DNA of 13,881 nucleotides. Origin: GCA-020344555 sp964548955 (GTDB lineage Bacteria > Planctomycetota > Phycisphaerae > UBA1845). How positions within the stretch are numbered: position 1 is the first letter of the stretch; each line of letters begins with the position of its first letter. The position numbers were made by a program, and so were the translations under genes. Below the pieces are notes generated by a model. It was not told where the DNA came from, did not search any database, and saw only the letters and a program-made list of their open reading frames with translations. Shown here one piece after another: positions 8,101-12,414 of the stretch. The DNA lies in assembly GCA_964548955.1 (NCBI GenBank), contig CAZJTP010000120.1:1-13881 (forward strand). The letters run 5' to 3'.

Positions 8101-8416
8101 GGTCGATTGGATCAATCGACGAACGGCGGAGGGAGTGCCCTACCGGGAAGCAGTGTTACAGGGTGGTAGGGCCCGCATGCGTGCCATAATGCTGACATCG
8201 GTCACCACGATCCTCGGGCTTGCCCCGCTGCTCCTCGAAACGTCGTTTCAAGCTCGGTTCCTAATACCCATGGGGATTTCGATAGCCGCCGGCGTTGCAT
8301 TCGCCACCGTTCTTACGCTGCTTGCCATACCCTCTCTGTACGTGATCGTCGAGGACGCCAGGGCAATCTTGACCCGTTTGGGAGCGACGTTCGGCAGGAC
8401 ACCGGCGACCGTCTGA
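5171..8416 (+). CDS. RND-family inner-membrane efflux transporter (HAE1/AcrB type)
   Basis: This is a proton-driven pump that exports drugs, lipids or other hydrophobic compounds through the adaptor encoded upstream. At 1081 residues it is slightly longer than AcrB. It shows the twelve-helix, two-loop plan: TM1 near 10-33, a large periplasmic loop, TM2-TM6 around 370-525, TM7 near 570-592, a second large loop, and TM8-TM12 around 910-1065. The proton-relay acid pair is intact in TM4 (GLLVDDAIIVGEHV, D431 and D432). The TM10 counterpart reads GIVVNDSLILVDWI, with Val971 at the position of AcrB Lys940. Many non-AcrB RND pumps also have hydrophobic or Asn residues there. GGAGG lies 6 bases before the start within the end of the adaptor gene. 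No TolC-type channel gene follows, so the outer-membrane partner must be encoded elsewhere. Confidence 0.96.
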   Translation: MTSLPRFSVNNPVLVNLLTWTVVVGGVYSAMTLVREMFPEITPNAVLVSTIYPGATPAEVEKGIAVKIEEAIKDIEQIDEIKTTIGEGMSSIMVILHSDVEDVDQAVTDIKAAVDTIRPEDFPADAEETRVIKVEPSIPVINVSYYGDLDEQTLKDTGRRLRDDLLMIPGITEVVLQGTRADEISVEVSPAQLNRYGLSLPGIADAIATANLDLPGGQIKTVGANVAVRTMGEEDQARPIGEIIVRSDPSGKVVRLNEIATVVDGFEESDITSRFNAEPTVMATILKTPRQDAIVIADKVKALVAGKMHQPLERNWLARSKDGLGIPSEVERVYEAAWNDPYPAGGKLKTSTNLARFIEGRLDLLKRNGFWGLLFVFLSLLLFLNWRVALWVMFGLLLAILGTLIVMRTMAYSLNLISVFGLIVVLGLLVDDAIIVGEHVFTRIEEGMEPKLAAISGAESVTWPVVCAIVTTIVAFAPLLFIEGQIGDFMGVLPVIVMCALAVSLFEALSILPSHLAEWLKPISPLAGGRVSSGAHRLFARVRALQAFALKTVLLGGYEKLLRKAVSYRYVTMAALMAVLIGSLGMIAGGRVPIVFVQKMDSETAIANLKMPVGAPIRETDRAVRVAEQAAVDLGPELDSLFTLIGIQFSEDMQGASGGSHLGQLIIELTQIEERERDSEEILRELRSKTSDIPGVNALKFSALHGGPGGAAIQIEISGERLTDLIEVANRVKSKLGGYAGVFDDDDDFDAGRREVQIELLDSARALGLTTQSLATQIRGAFYGIEARKIQRDREDVKIMVRYPRAAREHLSDIESMWIATGDGTLVPFSEVARVKEGRSYASIKRKDQKRTVTVTADVDQSAGNARWINAEMAATFPGLEREFPGITFEFGGQAREFAKAFGSLWRDFGIAAMLIYVILAALFKSYVQPLIVMTAIPFGVIGAVAGHFVMGYPITIMSLIGLVALTGIVVNDSLILVDWINRRTAEGVPYREAVLQGGRARMRAIMLTSVTTILGLAPLLLETSFQARFLIPMGISIAAGVAFATVLTLLAIPSLYVIVEDARAILTRLGATFGRTPATV

Positions 8417-8794
8417 GACACGCTTGAGGTCACAGGCGGAGCATGTCAAGGCAGGAAAAAGGAGTGGCAATCGAACCTGTGACTGCCGCTCCATTGACTT
8501 GTATGGTCAGGCTCGGGTGCAAGAGGATCGCGCCCGTTCATACTGCTCACGGCTGAGCGGAACGCGGCGGTTCTTCCTGAGCGGACCAGCTGTATCATCG
8601 AGCAGGTAACGATGCTCGGTGAGAATACGACTGACGCCAAAGTGGCACCAGAGCTCACAATCAAGGTGCCGCTTCGCAATCCGGCAGGCAATCCTGGCTC
8701 GCTCTGAGCACGGTTTCAGAGGCCGTACGGGTGCCAGAATCGACGCACAGCAGGCGGGTATACCCTCGGGCGGCAGTTCAAGCGTCAGCGATGG
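8417..8794. other. non-coding interval between efflux operon and pseudopilin gene
   Basis: This is the convergent 3' space of the RND pump and the pseudopilin. I see no clear terminator hairpin with a T-tract. A short plus frame (ATG 8611 to TGA 8706, about 31 codons, MLGENTTDAKVAPELTIKV...) has plausible codon use and stays open leftward without a start, which could be the end of a decayed gene. I cannot name it. Confidence 0.3.
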
Positions 8795-9328
8795 TCAGTA
8801 CTCAGTATATGGCGTGCCCTGGGAATCGACGTCTTTCGTATTGGCGATGATCTCCCCGTTCTCGGGATTGTAAATCCACCCCGTATCATCGCCCTCGTGC
8901 TCCTCGAGAGGCACCTCGGTTTTGAACTTGACTTCGTCGGCTTTCTTTTCCGCGTTCTTCCCAACATTCAGGCGCGGTATCTCTCGAAGGTATGGACCGA
9001 AGATGCGCGGAGGCGTGTAGGCTCCGGTTATCCCGGTATCTGATGAGCATTCAAGAAGTTGAGCGTAGAAATCATCCTCCTTCCCGTCGCCCTTCAGCTG
9101 GCCATCGATCTTATGGTAGCCCGGATACGCGCCCAAGTGCTCAGCCGCGTACAGGTCGACTGCCGATCGCAGGGCTGTCAGATTCCCTCGAAGGGCCACC
9201 TCGGAAGCAGCGGATGCACCTCGGCTTACTCGCGGAACGGCGATGGCTGCAACGATGCCGATGATGACAACGACGATGACTAGTTCGACCAGCGAGAAAC
9301 CCGATTCTCGGACCACCGACCTGCTCAC
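8795..9328 (-). CDS. type II secretion / type IV pilin-like pseudopilin (prepilin N-terminal methylation domain)
   Basis: The product has 177 residues. A ten-residue leader VSRSVVRESG is followed by FSLVELVIVVVIIGIVAAIAV, a canonical class III prepilin signal: peptidase cleavage G10/F11, N-methylation of Phe, and Glu at +5 for filament assembly. The C-terminal part contains a GspG-like pattern and ends with YNPENGEIIANT, a motif I associate with planctomycete pseudopilins. GTG 9328 was chosen because GCGGAG lies 7 bases upstream and gives the usual short leader. The in-frame extension to 9511 would put 61 unrelated Arg-rich residues before it. There are no secretion genes around it, so it is a solitary minor pilin or pseudopilin. 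The target complex is unknown. Confidence 0.9.
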   Translation of the reverse strand: MSRSVVRESGFSLVELVIVVVIIGIVAAIAVPRVSRGASAASEVALRGNLTALRSAVDLYAAEHLGAYPGYHKIDGQLKGDGKEDDFYAQLLECSSDTGITGAYTPPRIFGPYLREIPRLNVGKNAEKKADEVKFKTEVPLEEHEGDDTGWIYNPENGEIIANTKDVDSQGTPYTEY

Positions 9329-9335
9329 GTGACAT

Positions 9336-9341
9336 CTCCGC
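9336..9341 (-). promoter_or_regulatory. ribosome binding site fixing the pseudopilin start at GTG 9328
   Basis: GCGGAG on the minus strand, 7 bases before GTG 9328. The overlapping ATG (9333-9335) is out of frame with the prepilin reading frame. Confidence 0.55.
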
Positions 9342-9625
9342 CGCACCCCAAGAGAGTAGTCGGTCAGAGGCAGGCGAGCCCTTAGCAGATTCAGCCGCAT
9401 CGAAGAACCGCGCCAACCGGGTGTGCCCCAGCTCGATGGAATGCCTATTATGTGACCCCGGGCGCGATGCCGAAGCGAGAGACATGCGGGGATGTCGAGC
9501 GGGCGGGTCATGCCGTAGGACCCGGTAAACGAGGATTCGGCGTGCTGTGCCCGTCTGCAAACCGTCTGCCGGCAGGGGGCCCCGGACGGTTTAGAATCCT
9601 AACCATCCCCCTGCCCCTGTTGCGC

Positions 9626-9702
9626 ACCCCCCTTTCATCCCCCCTTGCCAAAGGGAGGACTCAAACTTACATCCCCCCTTGCCAAGGGGGGAAAGAGGGG
9701 GG
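9626..9702. repeat. C-tract/G-tract repeat cluster
   Basis: CATCCCCCCTTGCCAA occurs twice as a direct repeat (9636-9651 and 9670-9685). The second copy forms a perfect hairpin CCCCCCTT-GCC-AAGGGGGG (9673-9691). A further CCCCCCTTTC at 9627-9636 can pair with GAAAGAGGGGGG at 9691-9702, giving a larger nested structure. Similar CCCCCTTG-CAAGGGGG units are dispersed intergenic repeats in several bacterial groups. The cluster sits in the divergent gap between the pseudopilin and the BNR-protein gene. The rest of this gap (9342-9625 and 9703-9795) shows no recognisable gene. Confidence 0.6.
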
Positions 9703-9795
9703 TTCGCGCGACAGACAAAAAGGGAGAATGCTCTAGGTAAACCCCCGTCCGGCGCCGCCGGCTTTCCGGTCGGTTAAAGTACTACTGTCTCCCAC

Positions 9796-9823
9796 TTGAC
9801 ACATATGGCCTGCGCGGTAGATT
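9796..9823 (+). promoter_or_regulatory. candidate sigma-70-type promoter for the BNR propeller gene
   Basis: TTGACA (9796-9801), a 16-base spacer, and TAGATT (9818-9823, 4 of 6 matches to TATAAT) lie about 60 bases upstream of the start codon at 9885. The -35 is perfect and the -10 moderate. Confidence 0.45.
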
Positions 9824-9884
9824 CCCACGTGCATCGTTTCGACGGGCCGCTCGGTCCGCAGGTAGGTCTTGAAAGGGAAAGGAA

Positions 9885-11384
9885 ATGTCATTCCGGAACT
9901 TGATAGCGCTTGCTTTCGTTGCTTCGACCGCTGGTTCTCTGGATAGTGCCTTGGGACAATGGCCTCCGTCTATCACCTATCCTGAGCCACTCAACACCAA
10001 CGCCACGTACGACTCCGGCTCGGACTATCAGACATCGATCGCCACCGATGAACAGGGCACGTGGGTCGCGGTGTGGTGCTCGAGCGACACCCTTGGTGGG
10101 ACGATCGGCAACGACAAAGATATCCTGTTCTCCCGTAGTACGAACGATGGAGTCACGTGGAGCGGCCCTGAGGTGCTCAATAGCAATGCATTTTCCGATA
10201 GCGCCGCCGACGACAACCCCGTAGTCGAGACGGATCAATTGGGAACCTGGATCGTAACATGGCACTCGGACGACGACCTTGGCGCCACAATAGACTCGGA
10301 TCTTGACATTCTCTATTCCCGGAGCACGGACGGCGGAATCACTTGGACGTCGGCACTGCCCCTAAACACCACCGCCGGCTCGGGAATAGGCACCGACTTC
10401 AACGCCCAATTGGCGTACGACGAGGTCGGCATTTGGATCGCGGTGTGGGCGTCCGAAGACAGTCTTGATGAGACGATCGGAACGGATTTTGACATTTTGT
10501 TTTCCCGCAGTATCAACGGCGGAACTGACTGGGACGATCCACGTCCACTCAACACTACTGCCTACTCCGACGATGCCATCGCAAACCCAGGCGACGGTGA
10601 ACCGCATTTAGTTACTGGCTCAGACTTGTGGATTGCGGTGTTTGTCTCCGGTAATGACCTTAACGGTACGATTTATCAAGATTGGGACATCTTGTATTCC
10701 CGCAGTATGGACCACGGCGAGACGTGGGAACCGCCCGCCGCAATCCATCCCGGCGTAGCGAATGGGGACGACGGAAATGACTGGCTACCGAGCATAGCCA
10801 CGGACGGACGGGGAAACTGGGTCACCTTGTGGGGAACCGACAATAGCATCTTCGGTCCGGATTATGACATTCTGGTTTCCCGCAGTGCAGATAACGGTGT
10901 GTCCTGGACCGAGCCGAAGCCGATCGATGAGGACTTCACAACAAACGATGGTTCCGAGAATGCCCCAACAATCATCACTGACACGGGAGGAAACTGGCTT
11001 GCGGCCTGGCAGACCGTGAAGCCGTCTGGTGGACCACTTGGCACGGATCATGATCTTCTTCTTTCGTGGAGCGCCAGCAATGGATCGACCTGGACCGCGC
11101 CGATTCCTCTCAATACTAACGGTGCGTTAGACAGCCGTGCCGACGGCTATCAGGGAATCGCCACTGATTTTCATGGGCGCTGGGTGGCGATCTGGTCGTC
11201 TGAAGAGAACCTAGGGGGCACGATCGGCGAGGATTGGGACGTTTTAGTAGCTCGCTTTCGCCTTTACCCTCCTGGGACTATCCCCGCCCTCTCCGAGTGG
11301 GGCGTCGTTGCCATGACGTTGCTCGTCCTCACGGCGGGGACAGTGGTGATGGTGAGACGGCGCGTTGCAGTAGCTGCGCATTGA
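9885..11384 (+). CDS. secreted BNR/Asp-box (sialidase-like) propeller protein with IPTL-CTERM-like tail
   Basis: The 499-residue product has a signal peptide (about residues 1-24, MSFRNLIALAFVASTAG...). About seven repeats of roughly 62 residues follow, each with [ILV]A[VT]W, then L-x-x-T-I-x-x-D-x-D-I-L-[FY]-S-R-S and an Asp-box-type motif. The Asp boxes begin at S85 (STNDGVTW), S147, S209, S274, S334 and S396; the last blade is degenerate. The pattern is that of a BNR-repeat beta-propeller. Catalytic Arg triad and Tyr/Glu of true sialidases are not evident, so enzymatic activity is doubtful. The C-terminus PALSEWGVVAMTLLVLTAG followed by VRRR matches an IPTL-CTERM-type sorting signal: motif, transmembrane helix, basic tail. 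GGGA lies 6 bases before the ATG. It probably becomes surface-anchored or released after processing. No sortase-like partner is in the window. Confidence 0.88.
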   Translation: MSFRNLIALAFVASTAGSLDSALGQWPPSITYPEPLNTNATYDSGSDYQTSIATDEQGTWVAVWCSSDTLGGTIGNDKDILFSRSTNDGVTWSGPEVLNSNAFSDSAADDNPVVETDQLGTWIVTWHSDDDLGATIDSDLDILYSRSTDGGITWTSALPLNTTAGSGIGTDFNAQLAYDEVGIWIAVWASEDSLDETIGTDFDILFSRSINGGTDWDDPRPLNTTAYSDDAIANPGDGEPHLVTGSDLWIAVFVSGNDLNGTIYQDWDILYSRSMDHGETWEPPAAIHPGVANGDDGNDWLPSIATDGRGNWVTLWGTDNSIFGPDYDILVSRSADNGVSWTEPKPIDEDFTTNDGSENAPTIITDTGGNWLAAWQTVKPSGGPLGTDHDLLLSWSASNGSTWTAPIPLNTNGALDSRADGYQGIATDFHGRWVAIWSSEENLGGTIGEDWDVLVARFRLYPPGTIPALSEWGVVAMTLLVLTAGTVVMVRRRVAVAAH

Positions 11385-11446
11385 AAATCCGGCTAAAAGC
11401 CGCGGGGGCGAGATCCCAGAAGGCAGGTTGAAGGTGCGGCCCGCTC

Positions 11447-11463
11447 GCAGGCTGAAGGCCTGC
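11447..11463. repeat. GGCTGAAGGCC-type hairpin
   Basis: GCAGGC-TGAAG-GCCTGC is a perfect 6-bp stem with TGAAG loop. It resembles the hairpin inside the element at 1883-1900 (GGGCTGAAGCCC) and, on the other strand, the one at 11633-11649, suggesting one dispersed REP-like family. Confidence 0.5.
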
Positions 11464-11471
11464 TCGATCAT

Positions 11472-11518
11472 ATCCGGTGGCAAATCCTTCGGCGCGCCGG
11501 GGGACACCGCCACCGGAT
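11472..11518. repeat. 10-bp inverted repeat pair
   Basis: ATCCGGTGGC (11472-11481) and GCCACCGGAT (11509-11518) are perfect reverse complements around a 27-base interior that contains the palindrome GGCGCGCC (11491-11498). The interval is non-coding and has no T-tract. Confidence 0.5.
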
Positions 11519-11539
11519 TAGGGTAATGTTGAATACCGA

Positions 11540-11579
11540 GACCGTTACGTTCTTGAGGATTCTCAAGAACGTAACGGTC
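11540..11579. repeat. perfect 18-bp inverted repeat with 4-base loop
   Basis: GACCGTTACGTTCTTGAG (11540-11557) is the exact reverse complement of CTCAAGAACGTAACGGTC (11562-11579), separated by GATT. This is the strongest hairpin in the window. It is not followed by a T-tract, so an ordinary intrinsic terminator is unlikely. It lies about 160 bases after the BNR-protein stop. Confidence 0.7.
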
Positions 11580-11603
11580 GTACGAATCGCTGAGAGCCGA
11601 AAT

Positions 11604-11649
11604 CCGTGGGCGGTGCCCACGGCTATTGTGGTCCAGCCCTTCAGGCTGG
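11604..11649. repeat. paired intergenic hairpins (REP-like)
   Basis: There are two adjacent perfect stems: CCGTGGGC-GGT-GCCCACGG (11604-11622) and CCAGCC-CTTCA-GGCTGG (11633-11649). The second, read on the minus strand, has the same TGAAG loop as the hairpin at 11447-11463. Such units are common between planctomycete genes in my recollection. Confidence 0.5.
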
Positions 11650-12001
11650 GAAATGTTGGTTGCACTTGACCTGTGGATCGTACGGACCAGTACCGCGACA
11701 GCCTGCCCTTTACGTCGCGCAGCGATGTCAAGGGTCATGGAGCGGTCAGCCGGATCATTGTGGACACGACTGGCCTTCCGGTGACCGCTCATTGACACTC
11801 GCGGTCCTGATCAGGACGTGGGTGCGGTGCCGGTCATGTACACGATCTCGGCCCCGTTGGGCCCGTCGGGCGTAGGTTTGTGCGGGGCGTGCCGGTGACG
11901 GGCATGATGTAAGACGGGTTAGGCTGTTAGAGTTCTCCCAGTTTGCGGGCCGGAGGTGGTCAGCTCAAACAGGGACACCGAGTGAAGGAACTCTGAAAGG
12001 G
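11650..12001. other. non-coding stretch with no recognisable gene
   Basis: The open frames here are short, Arg/Ser-rich and lack ribosome binding sites. No RNA gene, repeat or homologous fragment was recognised. Confidence 0.4.
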
Positions 12002-12142
12002 CGATCGGGAAGCGACAACGGTTCGTATCGCGGCGTGCGCGGCGGGTCGTTCGACATCATCTACGTCAACCTGCACGCCGCCAACCGCAACAACAACCCG
12101 ACGAACGAGAACAACAACATCGGATTCCGTGTAGCCGAAGCC
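12002..12142 (+). pseudogene. C-terminal tail of an FGE-sulfatase/C-type-lectin-fold domain (relic or diversity-generating variable repeat)
   Basis: The plus frame reads GSYRGVRGGSF, DIIYVNLHAANRNNNP, then TNENNNIGFRVAEA. This is the conserved end of the formylglycine-generating-enzyme (SUMF1/FGE-sulfatase) fold, normally RVLRGGSW....N.RAANRNN..P.N.NNNIGFR. The rest of the domain, some 200 residues, is missing upstream in all frames, and the homology stops after FRVAEA although the frame stays open to 12397. The same C-terminal segment is the usual variable region of diversity-generating-retroelement target proteins. The variable-looking codons are GAC ATC ATC TAC GTC AAC, all ending in C, while the rest keeps runs of AAC. 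No reverse transcriptase is in the window, so a plain gene relic is the safer reading. Confidence 0.65.
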
Positions 12143-12225
12143 CATAAAGTCCCAGTTGGGGCACGAAGAACCGGCCAGACCTGCCTGGTTGCTTCAAGCT
12201 CATACAGCCGTGCCGTGCTCAGGAA

Positions 12226-12408
12226 CTACCCGATTGTCCGGCGTGTTCGCTGGTTTGCGGCCACAGCGTTTCCGATGGACGCGCTCAGGTCTGCCAGTGG
12301 ATCGGTGTTGTTGTTCAGCTTGAGGTCGTGCTTTTCCTGGAGCACCTTGAAGACGTACGGGGTAATGAACGCGGGGGCCGCTGGAAGAGACGCGTGACCT
12401 TCTCGCAT
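12226..12408 (-). pseudogene. second hydroxylamine-reductase-like C-terminal fragment behind hcp
   Basis: The minus strand from ATG 12408 to TAG 12226 reads PAFITPYVFKVLQEKHDLKL, then NNNTDPLADLSASIGNA. It lines up with the last segment of the adjacent hybrid-cluster protein (PGFLSPTVANVLVEKFGIKP, then VGTVQEDIEAMMA) in spacing and pattern: P-x-F-[IL]-[ST]-P-x-V-x-x-V-L-x-E-K. It begins 6 bases after the hcp stop and is in the same reading frame. None of the cluster-binding residues are present. It is most likely what remains of a duplicated or recombined hcp copy. It lacks a clear Shine-Dalgarno, so expression as a 60-residue protein is doubtful. Confidence 0.5.
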
Positions 12409-12414
12409 CTTACA

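Noticed and set aside
8611..8706. 31-codon plus-strand peptide with plausible codon use
   Set aside because: It is too short, has a weak ribosome site and no recognisable family. It is noted only as a possible decayed end.
9059..9283. Plus-strand open frame ending in repeated Asp codons
   Set aside because: The Asp run is the antisense of the Val/Ile-rich hydrophobic pilin helix on the minus strand.
9626..9702. CRISPR-like direct repeats
   Set aside because: There are only two copies, with an 18-base gap, low-complexity C/G tracts and no cas genes.
11390..11402. CGGCT-AAA-AGCCG hairpin just after the BNR-protein stop as a terminator
   Set aside because: The stem is only 5 bp and is followed by GC-rich sequence with no T-tract.
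12035..12397. 120-codon plus-strand frame starting at GTG inside the FGE-like tail, as a real gene
   Set aside because: Only the first 36 or so codons resemble a protein family. The start lies in mid-domain, there is no ribosome binding site, and the remainder overlaps the hcp-like fragment in antisense.
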